A DNA stretch of 20,251 bases from Pigoraptor chileana (lineage: Eukaryota; Opisthokonta; Filasterea), in the NCBI GenBank assembly GCA_943704495.1, contig CALSCR010002240.1, forward strand, positions 1 through 20,251, read 5' to 3'. Below, one piece after another: positions 6,893-17,938 of the stretch (position 1 is the first letter of the stretch; each line of letters starts with the position of its first letter). Under the pieces are notes generated by a model. The model ran no database searches and had not been told where the DNA came from. It saw nothing but the letters and a program-made list of their open reading frames with translations. The translations under genes and the position numbers were made by a program.

Positions 6893-9509
6893 ATGCCGGC
6901 AGCAACAGTGTCACGGGCTGCACAACCCAACATGATGCATACAGCACTTTTCTACGAAAATATTGTCACCGAGCGCATACCGTCAGTAACGCGGATTTCG
7001 TCTTCATCATGCTCTGATTCGACTGCATCAAGTCCCGACATCAGCCAGCCGTCCAGGAGAAAGCCAAGGCGCGTAACTCTTGTTGCACTCTCCGCATCGA
7101 AAGTGACATCCGTCGACGAAAGCACTGGCCGTAATAACTCTACATCGCTTATTTGTCGAGCGCCGGCATACGACATGGTGTCGACGTCCATCTTTCGCCG
7201 ACCCGGAACGGCGTCGCGCCCGTCGGCTGCAGCTATCAGCGACCCACATGGCCGCAGCTGCTCTGTCGGTTCAGATAATGAAGAGCACTTGCCATCATAT
7301 GACGAGCTGTTTGGATACAGCAACACCGCATCCACCGCTGCCGCATCCCTCGACTTCGGTGATCGGCGTCCGTCCTCGGCCCGAACGTCCGTGGGCGGCC
7401 TCGTGCTGCCCGCCGTCTCCTCCGCGGCACCCCAGCGCATCTACAATGTAGCGCATCCCGTCGAGCCTGAGAGCGACTGGATTAGCCCCAGCTACTTTGT
7501 TGAATGTGCAAGGAGAGATACTGCGGCACACTTCTCGGCAGATGCGCACGGCTTGCGCATCCGATCAAAGCGTCAGCTCTTTGTGCGCAGTGAGTGTTGG
7601 TCGCCCTCTCTCTGTGTTTGTTCATTGTGCGTGCTGATTCTTTCCCCTTTTTGCACTGAGTGTGTACATTTGTCTTGTGTGTTGTGAGCTTCTTGTGAGC
7701 TTCTTACTAATGTGTGTGTGTGTGGATTTCTTTCCCCTTTTTCGCAGTTGAGTCGGGTCACAATCTGATGCCCAAGCGCCATGGTGAGTCCGCTTCACTG
7801 CCGTGCTTGGAATTTAGTTTCAGTATATGGCGCATATAAGACTCGTACTCCGTTGCGTGTGCTAACATGCTTTGCATACTACCGTTACTGCACGCACTCA
7901 AAAACAGGGACAACGAATCCATTCTGTGAGGTGTCGTATGGGCAGGTCAGCACGGAAACAGCCATCCTAAAAAAGACACTTGAACCAAAGTGGAACGTTA
8001 TCACTCGAATGTGAGTGTGTAGTCGACGCATCTGTCTGCGCAGTCGGCTGTAGTAACTGCCCCTTCCATGCACACTACTCATGCACTCACAGAGTGTGTA
8101 ATCGACGCATCTGTCTGCGCAGTCGACTGTAGTAACTGCCCCTTCCATGCACACTACTCACACACCCACAACTGCACCCACAGCTGCTCCACAGCTCAGT
8201 GATTGGGCTGTCCTGCGCTGCGCTATTAATGGCGCTCATGTTTATAGTGTCAGCTGTGTGGCTCGCATTCGGCACTCGGACTGCTTGGCTGACTCCTCTA
8301 TCTTTATTTCTGTCATCCACACACACGCACATATGTATATATACGCATACACCCTTCCCTCACAACACACAACACAGTGACATCCCCGACCGCAGCATTG
8401 GAGTGAGCGACGTCGTCCTTACTCTGAAGGGAAAAAACTCGCTCTTTCCCGACTCCTTTCTCGGGACGGCGACAATTACGCGCGCGGCCATACTCAACAG
8501 CGAGGGCATCACAATGCGGAGTGAACTAAAGCTGCTTGACAAGCGGGAACGGCGGGGGACGACCCAGGAGAAGGCAGACAGGTCAGCTCACACGAGGCCG
8601 CGCGTCTCATGCAGAAACTTGTTTTCCTGTGTCTATTGATGCACACTGGATGTGTATCATCGATGTTCAAGCTCAGTGTTCCGATCGGCCGGTCTTCCGC
8701 TCTTTCGCTCACCGCAATACCGGTACTTTTATTGTGCAGGGGCTCGCTGGTGGTCTCGTGGTATCTGTCGCAACGGATGTGCGATAACTTTGTGTTTAAG
8801 ATTGCCCAGCGTGCCTTTGCGTCCGGCGAGTTCTCCATCACGGATGAGGTTGGTGGTGTGCACGCCGTGGCATGTGGCATGTGGCCTGTGGCCTGTGGTG
8901 TTTGTCGCCGTCAGTGATCGGCTGCACTACATGTGTCTGCCGTCACAACCGCATGCGTTCATGAAGTGTCGCGTGTCTCTGTCGTAAGAAGTTGTGTACC
9001 TCTTGAGTTTTCATCATTCATGGTCGTTTTGTATGGTACTTATAGCGGGCATCCCAAACACCATATATATCATTGTGCAGCACAATCGGGCGCTTTTTGA
9101 GGTCGCAAGCGATTTGGCACGTGGGCGGATGTTTGTCTACGACACTGCGGGCAACGAGGTGCTTGTTGTGCGGCGCAAAGGCTCTGTGGACTGCTCATTT
9201 GAGGTGCGGCGCCCACCCTCCGCAGGGGGCGAGATCCTTGCAGTGGTGGCCCCTGCCGTTAGCTCGTGCTTTGAGGTGCAAACCCCCATAGGGCCGCTTG
9301 CCGTTGCATGCGAGGGACTCAGCGTCTTTCGGTTCAAGCGACGGCTCCCAACGCAGAGTGGAGGCACTAGCAGCACGCTTGCAAAGCTCTCGCGGACGTA
9401 CGATGCGCCTTGTGGGGAGGGGTGGAAGATGGAGGTGTCCCCGGCCGAAGATGTGCTCGGGTATCTTGGTATTGCGCTCGTCATGGACGGTTGCATTCGC
9501 ACATTTTAA
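6893..9509 (+). CDS. C2 domain plus LURP-one/scramblase-like domain protein
   Basis: Six exons, 6893-7589, 7748-7783, 7908-8010, 8378-8581, 8740-8848 and 9081-9509, join in phase into 525 residues. The start is the first ATG of the open frame. Residues 1-225 are disordered and Ser-rich with no known domain. Residues about 226-340 form a C2 domain (LFVRIESGHNLMPKRH, NPFCEVSYG, LEPKWN, FPDSFLGTATI). The usual calcium-binding Asp residues in loops 1 and 3 are largely replaced (TTNPF instead of the common SDPY), so it is probably calcium-independent. Residues about 350-525 match the LURP-one-related/phospholipid scramblase fold of the tubby C-terminal superfamily (FSITDEHNRALFEVASDL, RMFVYDTAGNEVLVVRRK) and end in the typical final strand and helix (KMEVSPAEDVLGYLGIALVM). 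A membrane-lipid role is an inference. The exon of 36 nt is very small. The gene lies 811 bp before the RAD5-like gene on the same strand. Confidence 0.85.
8014..8160 (+). repeat. Tandem duplication, 79-bp period, inside an intron
   Basis: Bases 8014-8081 and 8093-8160 are the same 68-base sequence with only two differences (G to A at 8022/8101 and at 8047/8126). The duplicate starts four bases after the donor site of the C2/LURP intron 8011-8377. Each copy holds TCTGCGCAG, an acceptor-like GCAG inside a short palindrome, and TAGTAACTG, which resembles a branch-point sequence. The low divergence indicates a recent event or conservation. Confidence 0.95.
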
Positions 9510-10320
9510 AGTGATCGATCATCTATCTGTTTATTGTTTATGTGTTGGCCTTTGCGTGTGTGCGTGCGTTGTGCGTTGCTGCATGCGTAAATTGTATTTC
9601 AATTATGTCAATTGCGTTGTTCCTGTGTTATTTTTCGTCCGCGTTTCCTGACCAGTTGGTGATGGTGGGTGTGTTTGATCACATACTCCCAGACGGTGTG
9701 TATAAACTTGATATTAATCTCGCGAAAGAGTGTCAGGTTTTAGAGAGCGTACACTGCCTTCTACTATGTGCGTGCGTGCATGTGGGTGTGTGGGTGTGCC
9801 AATTGCACTAGGCGACGCACTCGGCAGGTGGGAGTCAGACTCCACCGACATGGTCGGCCCCGCCAATAGTGAAAGATCTGTTAGTTGCCTCACGTGACCT
9901 GTGTCATCATTCTTCATTTCCCGCGCAAATTTTTTGACAGCGCGGCGGAGGAAGTGGAATGCAACTAACTTAGTACAATGTGGTGAAGTTGATGTGTTTG
10001 GTATATGTATGCGTTTGTGTGGTGTTCGGTTTTGTCTGGTTGTGCTTGTGTCGGGGGTTTAATCGTGTTATTTGTCATCGCTGTCCTTGTGGGCGGTCGA
10101 GATGCGGGGGGGAGTATCGAGTGGCAGCGGAGGTAAATACTACATGTCGTAACAGCACGAACGGACAACAGACACACACATATATACACAATAACATATG
10201 CATGCATGCATGTATACACACAAATTCACAGTGCTGAAGGACCATCATACGCTGCGATTAGATGAAAGTTGCTCTCCATTCTAGTGTTAATCTGCCCGCA
10301 TCGCACCCGACGCGCTCTTC
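9510..10320. other. Intergenic region upstream of the RAD5-like gene
   Basis: This is the 3' flank of the C2/LURP gene and 5' flank of the RAD5-like gene. An open stretch near 9652-9736 has an exon-like look, bordered by CCAG and GTTTTA, but no gene model uses it. One TCACGTGA lies at 9890-9897. TG-rich sequence covers about 9990-10060 and a CA/TA-rich patch about 10170-10225. No RNA gene was recognised. Confidence 0.55.
9890..9897. promoter_or_regulatory. TCACGTGA palindrome upstream of RAD5-like gene
   Basis: A single exact copy lies 424 bases before the chosen start codon of the RAD5-like gene. The position suits a promoter or upstream element. It is the only copy in this intergenic region. 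Confidence 0.45.
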
Positions 10321-13300
10321 ATGATCCGACATAACTTATCCAATGCAGTCCATCACTATCCAACAAGCAAACGCGGCGCATGGGCAGAGATCTCATCGCT
10401 CTCCGACGACAACGCAAAACAGACATACGCACGCCATCAATCTACTCTCCGTCAGAAGTCGGTGCAGGAACCGAGCAGCACTCCCTCTGAAACGTGTGCA
10501 GTGAAATCACAACGCGATTCGAGTTCAGCGAGGGCATCCGCGCATGTGCATGGATATAGGGAGAAAGAGAATGCAACACTGGATGCGAACATCAGCTCTC
10601 CAAACATGATGGCGGGCTGTGTATCCGAATTGGCTGATAGTGAGACGCTGTCATTACTGGCGAGCATTGTTGGAGACGGCGTGGATCGTAAGGTCCTGGG
10701 GCTGCTGCTTGCAGACTGTGAGGGAAAGGTAGAGGTTGCAGCACACAGGTGAGAGACATATCACATTTGCCGGAATTGCGATGAAATCCCTTGGAGGGTG
10801 CGCATCGCTGCATGTTCGTGTTTGAATCATTTCTGCGCCGTTGGAGTGAGGGGCTTTTTATCAGACTGAAGTTCTCGTCTACCCTTCTGCGATTATATGG
10901 ATATCAATACCCCTTGTGCTCCAACACCCACCCACGCACACACATATACACCCACCCACGCACACACATATACACCCACCCACGCACCCATCTGCCGTGA
11001 CTCTTGACTATGGATGCAGATACTTTGAGTCTGATGGGGAAGTGCTGCGTCGCTTCGATCGCAAGCGTCCATTGGCCAGTGACGTCAATGTGGCGTCCGA
11101 AAGCACACGCCCTCACAAGCGGGCGAACGTGGAGCGGTCACCCGATGTTACCCGGACAATCTCTGCGAATGCCGCTGGAAAGCAAGCCGGCATCGATCTG
11201 ACCGCCAGCCACGCACACGACGGCAGCAGCAATGGCGATCAGGGAATGTTTGTGGGCGAATTTGTGACGGTAGGATACTCGACCACTGTTCACCCGACAC
11301 GCCTGAATGCGGGCGACGACATATCCGTCGAGAGGGCGTCGGTGGTGCCGCAACAGACAACGGCGAGTGCGGGGCGTCCTCATGGGCGGCAAAAGACCCA
11401 ACCGGAATCGTTTGTTATTCGATTTGTCTCCAAGGGATCAGAGGTGTGTGTGTGTGTGTGTGTGTTCATTGTGTCGCAGTGGCCCTGGTGTTGTGCAATG
11501 TGGTCCTTGTAGTGACATCATCGTCTCTTAATTTGCGTGTGTGCATCTTCCGGGTACTGTTGCTGCGCAAACCAACACAATGTCTGTGACACATGTCCGC
11601 CCATCTGTGGGTCGCAGATTGGCCGTCTTCCCGCTGACATTTCGCGGTGGATGGCCGTTCTGATGGACGCCGGCATTGTTTTCTTGGAAGGCGTGTGCGT
11701 CGATGCCCCGCCGCGTCTCTCACTCATGTGCGATGTTATACTACAACTGAAGGTAAACTGAGTTTGTGTGACTGGCTTGCGTTGTTCTTTAAGTTTCTCG
11801 ATTTGTGCGCGTCTTTTGGTGTGTTGAGTTGGAGGCGTGCATGTGTGTCGGAGGAGTGAGGGTCATGGCTGGTGTTATGTAGTTAGTGGGGTGTACTGCT
11901 ATCAGTGTCGAGATGTTCCGCAGCCTCAGTGGAAAGTTTATATTGTGGCCGGAGCACAATCACCGGTGATAAACTGACGAAACTGTGTGTGCGTGTGTGC
12001 GTGTGTGTGTTTGTACGCGTGTCCTTTTGCAGGCTTATCTTCGCCGCGGGGCATTTGCGGAGGCACCCCGGATGCCCAACGGCGCTCAGGCACCCGCTGC
12101 TGAGCCGACGAAAGAGGCTGAGGAGAAGGCGCAAAAGCTGTCGCAGGCAGTGCAGGTCCGTTTGTGTGTGTGTTCGCTGCTGCTTTATATTTTATGGGAC
12201 AGAGAGTGCGTGCGTGTCTGTGAGTGTGTGTCTGTGTCTGTGTCTGTGTCCGTGTGTGTGTGTGTGTGGGTGTGGATGTGTGTGTGTGTGTGCTGTTTTA
12301 TATGACAGAGAGTGCGTGTGTGTGTGTGTGAGTGTATGTGTGTTCCGTTACTTTGTGAGAGAGAGTGTTTGTACATCAGTTAATAGCATGCATTCGATTC
12401 TGCGACTGTGTCTGAACGTTTCCCTGACGTATTTTCCACATCTTAAATTGTCGTTTTGGGGGTGTCTTGCAATTCTAATTTCGTTTTCTGTTTGGTTTTT
12501 TTTGTTTTGTCACAGAAACTGCTCGACTTGGTCGGTCTTGTCCCAACAAAGTCGCTCCTGCGGTCGCGGAGAGGTGGAGAAGTTGATGTCGCCGATGGGG
12601 CGGGCAATAACAATGGGGGGAATGTGGGCACAATAGCAAGCAGCGACGTCGACCTTTCCGCGTTGTACCTGCGCGCACAGAAATACGACGCCTCCCTTCC
12701 CGAAGTGACGCCATCTGCGCTGCTGACAACACAGCTGCGTCCGTACCAGAAGCAAGGGCTCGGATGGATACTACACAGGGAGGGTGTGGACATTGGCGCA
12801 GGCCGCGGGAATGGTGTGTGTGGTGTGCGCGTGTGTGTGTGTGTTTTATGTGTCTGTGTCTCTGTGTGTGTGTGTGTGTGCGTGTGTGTGTGTGTGCGTG
12901 CGCGTATGTGTGTGGGATGTATGCGTGCGCATATGTGCATGTGTGTGTGCGCGGGAAGTGTTTATTTTGGTGTACAGGTGCGGTTGATGATTGGAAGGTA
13001 AAGTTCGCACGAGAATGTTTCTTGTTGGACGAAGACCTCTCATCAAAGGATTCAGTCTAGATGGAGGGGATGGAGGCGCAAGGTCTGCATAAGGGGTTCG
13101 GGTGATATCTAAGCTAAGCACTTTGGGTATTAATGCTATTTGACTGCCCTTTTTGGTCACCGTTTTCCAGGATCGTTCTCATTGGAGGGCGAATCAAAGG
13201 ACAATGCCATTCACCCGCTGTGGGAGGAATTTGTGTGCGGGGGTAGAGACGACGGTGCCCAGACGCATTTCTACTTCAGTCCATACAACGGAGCGCTACG

Positions 13301-14807
13301 ACTGTCCTTTCCTTCTGCCGCAGAAGCGAGCAAGGGCGGGATACTCGCTGACGGTGAGTCTGTCGTTGTCCATTGTCAGTCTCACTGTTACCCATGACAT
13401 CTCGCTCTCCGCGCGTCTGCTTTTAGTGGGTGCGTTTCTGTTCATCTTGGGGTGTGTTTATGCGCTGACTTGTTTTCGAGAAGTGTGATCGTTGCTCCGT
13501 GTGGTGCATTTGGCTGTGATCGAACATTCTTGTGGAGTCCATGACACTGCACCTCAGGCACTGACTTGAGTCATGCATCTATCCCGCCGTGTTGTGGGAT
13601 TTGTGTTGTGCATCGTGCAGACATGGGGCTGGGGAAGACCGTCCAGATACTATCGCTGGTTGTCACAAATCCGTCACCCGTCACCCTGATCAGCTGGAGG
13701 ACTGGGTCACAGCCGGTGGCAAAGGGTGCGTTGTTTGGGTGGTTTGTTGTTGTTGCTGCTGTGTTGCTGTGCTTTTACGTTGATAAATCTGCTGTCTGTT
13801 GCTATTGTGACGTGCTCCGACGGCATGAAATTCGGTGTGTGTGGTGGACGTCTCTGCTTGTGGGGACAACGCGTGTATCCCGGTGATCATCTTTTCCTTC
13901 AACCTTCTCTTTTGTGTGCTGTTGAATGGTTTTCGATGTGCCGTCTACCCAACAACCCTGGCTTCCCACAATCAACGCCGCATCTCCCATCCCCCCCTCC
14001 CATCCCCCTCGCAGGCACACGCCAGCCCCGCCTTTCATTCTCGCGCGCAACGCTGATTGTCTGCCCGCTGTCCTTGCTTGCCCAGTGGCGAGACGAGATT
14101 GAGCTCCACACGGGACTGAAGTCCAATGCCGTCCTCGTCTACTACGGCGCAGACGGCAACAAGGGCACTCTCAACTTTGCTACCGCCGCTGAGATTGTGC
14201 TCACAACATACGGTACGGTGTCTTCCGAGTACTCGCGCTGTGGCACTGCGTTTGAACCGGGCTCGTCTCAGGCGCCCACAGGTCTGTTTTCGGTGCACTT
14301 CCACCGCGTCGTCCTCGACGAGGCGCAGTCCATCAAGGCACGTGACTCTGCCGTATCACGTGCCTGCCGCCAGTTGTCCGCGGACAGCCGGTGGGCGGTT
14401 ACCGGCACCCCCGTCCAAAACTCGCTGGACGACTTGCACACGCTCGTCTCGTTCCTGCGTGCGGAGCCGTGGTCGTCAACAGCCTTCTGGAACGCGTCGA
14501 TTGCGCGTCCGCTGGAGAGACGCGATCCCGCGGCACTCGACGCGCTTCAGGCGGTGATGCAGTCGCTGCTGCTCCGCCGCACAAAGGACCAGAAGGCTGC
14601 AGACGGGCGGCCGCTCGTCGAACTTCCCCCGCGCGACATCCGCATTGTAAGAATTCCGTTCGGAAAGGGAGAGGCGGATTTTTACGACGCGATTTACTCG
14701 CGATCACGCACGCGTTTTTCAGAGTATTGCGCGGCTGGAACGATTCTGTCCAATTACGCCAATATTCTCGAGCTGTTGTTGCGGCTGCGGCAGGTGTGTG
14801 TGTATAT

Positions 14808-14838
<31 letters not shown>

Positions 14839-16505
14839 GTGTATATATGTGTGTGTGTGTGTGTGTATGTGTGTGCTGCATGCAAGGAGAACAAGCACGG
14901 GTGCCCCCATCATTATTGGCGGCACCATGCCGAGAACCGAGACGGCGAACCAACAGTCCCTTCTTATGTTTTCTATTGCACACACAACACACACGCAATG
15001 CACAACATGGCGCACTCTGTGCAACACAACACATCACATAACACGCAACACTGCAGGCGTGCGATCATCCGTTCCTGCTTAACCCGCGCATAATGGCCGA
15101 GCGAGAGGGAGGAAGCGCCGGCGGAAAGGCGCCGGGACAGCGATCTGCATCTCGCGCGGTATTTTCTGACATCGATGAGCTGGTGTCCATGTTCGTCTCG
15201 GGATCCTCGCAGCTGCAGATGGCACCCGCGTTTGTCGATGCGGCACGGAGAACAATCGCGAGTCTCAAGGAAGACGCGCTGTCCGACGCACGCGGCGACA
15301 GGAGTGTGCTTGCGGATGGCGGTGGCGATGGGGCTGAGGGAGGTGCCGTTGAGTGCGTCATGTGTCTGGATCCCCCGGAATGCCCCGTTGTGCTGCCGTG
15401 TCTGCATGTGGGATGTCGCGAGTGCATGCATGCGATTGTCGAGCGATTGGGTGTGTGTCCCATCTGTCGCACCGCTGTGACCGTCGACGAACTCGCCGAC
15501 CTCGATTCTATCCGTTCAAAGAGTGAGAAGGCATCCGCCGCCGCTGGTGGATCGCCGCCACCGCAGACGACACCAACCCTGACGGTCGGAAGTGGCGCTG
15601 GCGATGTTGCCTGGCGCAAGAGCAGGCTGTTGTCCAGTGGGTGGGGCGCTTCGGTCTGGAAGTCGTCTGCGAAAATAGACGCGCTCATCAGCGACCTCCG
15701 CGAGTGTGGCGTCGGTAAGAATGCAAAGACTTCGCCAGATGCCCTTCGCGACGACGGACAGCCGCACAAGTGTGTTGTGTTCTCGCAGTGGACGTCGATG
15801 CTCGATCTCGTTGAGCACGCGCTTGCAATGGAGGAGGTTGTCTTTTTGAGGCTCGATGGAAGCCTTTCGCAGGCTGAGAGAGAGCGCGTCATTGAAAAGT
15901 TCACCTGCGGGACCGAGGTGCGTGCGCATCGCCACTTGCGTGTGTGCTTTCGTGTGTCTGGTGTCGTGTCTCTCGTTTGTCTGGTGTATGCGGATGATAT
16001 GTGTGTAGTTTATTCGATGAGAGTCCAAGTGGTGGTGATGAATTTTGTGGGAAGTGGGCGGATTAATAGAGCCCTTTCAATGGACAGCACATTCAAAATA
16101 CCTGTATTTTGACGCCAATTAAAACGCACACACACGCACACACACACATGCACACATAACGCAGGCCCATGTCTTCCTCGTCAGCCTGCGGAGTGGTGGC
16201 GTCGGCCTCAATCTCACTGCCGCCACACGAATATTCGTGCTTGACCCATGGTTCAACTCGGCTGTCGAAAACCAGGCAATCAATCGCGTCCACCGCATTG
16301 GCCAATCGCGTCCCGTTGTCGTGCACAGGTCCGTTGCTCATTCAGACCGACCTCTGTCTCTGTCGCTGTCCCTCTGCTGACCCCGCTGCTGTGAATGTCT
16401 ATGTCTGATTCTTCTCTGTTTGTTAGCGGTTTGAGCTCTTATTTACACGACAAGTTTCTTTCTTTGTGCATATGAATCCATGCGCCCGCATGCGCTCTTG
16501 TGCGC

Positions 16506-16543
<38 letters not shown>

Positions 16544-16747
16544 ATGTGTGTGCGTACAGCGACTCACTGTTTGACTCCTCTTCTGCTTGCGATATTGCGT
16601 CACAGGTACGTCGTTGCGGGTACTGTCGAGGAGCGGATGCTGCTTCTTCAGGACAAGAAGGATGGCGTGGCAGATGATGCATTCGGAACGTCAGAGCAGA
16701 GGCAGCGTGACCGCATTGAGGATCTCAGGTCGCTGTTTGAGCTGTAG
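10321..16747 (+). CDS. RAD5/HLTF-type SNF2 helicase with HIRAN and RING domains
   Basis: The family drives error-free bypass of replication blocks in the nucleus: it remodels stalled forks and, as a RING E3 ligase, polyubiquitinates PCNA. Eleven exons (10321-10748, 11020-11443, 11618-11752, 12033-12155, 12516-12813, 13171-13353, 13621-13725, 14015-14793, 15057-15917, 16165-16328, 16606-16747) join in phase into about 1213 residues, close to yeast Rad5. In order: a disordered start; a UBA-like helical segment (about 108-150, [10 protein letters not shown]); HIRAN (about 219-335, [15 protein letters not shown]); motif Q ([13 protein letters not shown], about 445); Walker A (GGILADDMGLGKT, Lys536, split by an intron); a DEAQ box at 667-670; [23 protein letters not shown]; a C3HC4 RING (Cys925 to Cys962, CPICR last); and helicase motifs V-VI ([29 protein letters not shown]). 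All catalytic residues seen are intact. DEAQ instead of DEAH occurs in this subfamily. The start is the first ATG of the frame; an upstream noncoding exon is possible. Confidence 0.95.
10925..10990 (+). repeat. 24-bp CA-rich tandem repeat in RAD5-like intron 1
   Basis: The 24-base unit CACCCACCCACGCACACACA plus TATA starts at 10925, 10949 and 10973, the third copy being partial. It ends about 30 bases before the acceptor AG at 11018-11019. On the sense strand it is an AC-rich tract at the 3' end of the intron 10749-11019. Confidence 0.93.
12814..12953 (+). repeat. Degenerate (TG)n tract at 5' end of RAD5-like intron
   Basis: TG-rich sequence with TGCG and TCTG variants begins at the donor of the intron 12814-13170 and runs for about 140 bases. 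The next intron boundary, at 13171, has a short pyrimidine-rich run (TTTTCCAG), so this intron combines a UG-rich 5' end with a conventional acceptor. A similar arrangement occurs in the preceding intron 12156-12515. Confidence 0.88.
14794..15056 (+). repeat. Intron with TG/TA repeats at donor and CA repeats at acceptor
   Basis: This RAD5-like intron starts with GTGTGTG, then about 10 TA units (14806-14828), then TG repeats to about 14875. Its 3' third is rich in ACAC and AACAC (about 14979-15054) up to the CTGCAG acceptor. The sense RNA ends are therefore complementary, and no pyrimidine tract precedes the AG. Confidence 0.88.
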
Positions 16748-17132
16748 TCCTCAATATGCTCGGTTTTTTCTGCTTGTCTCTGTTTGTCGGCAGTTCCATT
16801 GGGATGCTCAATTCACACATATACACCGAGTGATGCGAGGTCCATGAACCATCCCATGTGTTGTTTATATATATTCTTTTAACATGTCCATGTATGTCGG
16901 GCATGCAACCATTTTTACGCTTCTTTGTGTCAGTGTAAAGGGGCAGAGCAGAACGGTTGCGCGTTGAGGCTGTTTGATGCTTTGCTGTGGCGGCGAACTA
17001 CGTTTTTCGCCAGCCCATCCATCCATCGCCACCGCACTGCAGTGCCTGCACGTGTCCTCACATTAATACTGTAATGTGCTGCACATGGATCTCAAGTTGT
17101 GTGCCAACTGAAGGGCGTCAGTTCCGAGCCTG

Positions 17133-17140
17133 TCACGTGA
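17133..17140. promoter_or_regulatory. TCACGTGA palindrome, distal site upstream of CDK8-like gene
   Basis: An exact copy lies 471 bases before the kinase start codon and 386 bases after the RAD5-like stop codon. With the pair at 17351-17383 it makes three copies in one short intergenic region. Confidence 0.5.
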
Positions 17141-17350
17141 TGGCAGCCGTGTGCGACTCGCAAGTGCATCAAGGGTGCTCGCTGCGAGTGGGCGCTCAGG
17201 CTCAGCACCGGCCGCTGTCATGCAGCATTCACGCGCACTCTGCAGAAGGCGGGAAGAACTGTCACTTCTCGTCACAGTTTCCAAATTTGAGTCAATACAA
17301 AGAATTATAGCAGCCAAACAGCAGGACTCGGCGAAGTGGTCAAAAGGCAG

Positions 17351-17383
17351 TCACGTGAGTAATGCCAAAAATGTATCACGTGA
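17351..17383. promoter_or_regulatory. Pair of TCACGTGA palindromes upstream of CDK8-like gene
   Basis: Exact copies at 17351-17358 and 17376-17383 have centres 25 bases apart, with the second about 220 bases before the kinase start codon. The cluster near 5508-5542 has two of its sites 27 bases apart, a similar spacing. This position is plausible for a promoter element bound by a bHLH or bZIP dimer. Confidence 0.6.
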
Positions 17384-17603
17384 TCAAGTGGTTCGCAGTA
17401 ACCCGAGTATTATGTCTCACCGGCACAGAGTCGGTTAAATCATCCGCTTAATCGCACTGAGGGATTAGAAGTATTGTCTTTGTAATCAACTGCCGCTGCT
17501 GTTATTGATGCATGCTACCAACTTATGCATCACAGTGTTTGATGATGAGAGACAAGCTCGGTGGTGGTGGTAGTATGTCTGTGTCTGCGAGTTTGGAGTG
17601 AAA

Positions 17604-17859
17604 ATGGTCGACCGCGCATTTAAAGACCAGCGGGCAAACAAACGGGACACGATCGACAACAAATTCAACTATGCTGACAAGAAGATTGGGGAAGGCACAT
17701 ACGGGGTTGTGTACAAGGCCACAAAACAAAAGTGCGTCTGTGCAATTGGTGGAATGTGCCATGATCTTTGTGTGCGGTTCCCTCGGACTGATTGTATGTA
17801 TTCTTGCGTCCATCCATCCACACACACACACACACACAACGCACATACGCACATACACA

Positions 17860-17938
<79 letters not shown>

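Larger units (their letters stand above)
16748..17603. other. Intergenic region between RAD5-like and CDK8-like genes
   Basis: This is the 3' flank of the RAD5-like gene and the promoter side of the kinase gene. An AT-rich spot (TTTATATATATTC) lies near 16863. Three TCACGTGA palindromes lie at 17133, 17351 and 17376. The stretch has almost no dinucleotide repeats, unlike the introns around it. Small open frames (the longest about 107 codons) overlap on both strands and show no recognisable domain. No RNA gene was recognised. Confidence 0.55.

Noticed and set aside
6952-7440. 162-codon frame on the - strand
   Set aside because: It is antisense to the first exon of the C2/LURP gene, has no recognisable domain, and the sense frame continues in phase into the C2 domain.
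9652-9736. Exon-like stretch bordered by CCAG and GTTTTA after the C2/LURP gene
   Set aside because: The C2/LURP frame ends at a proper stop at 9507-9509 after a complete domain, and no upstream or downstream exon joins this stretch with known similarity.
10925-10990. CRISPR-like regular array
   Set aside because: The 24-base units are directly adjacent with no unique spacers, and the setting is a eukaryotic intron. It is a minisatellite.
15065-15904. 279-codon open frame on the - strand
   Set aside because: It is the antisense shadow of the large RAD5-like exon 15057-15917, whose sense frame contains an intact RING domain and helicase motifs.
17063-17317. 84-codon frame on the - strand and a 107-codon frame on the + strand between RAD5-like and CDK8-like genes
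   Set aside because: They overlap each other, match no family I recognise, and lie in a likely promoter region. Frames of this length arise by chance in sequence of this composition.
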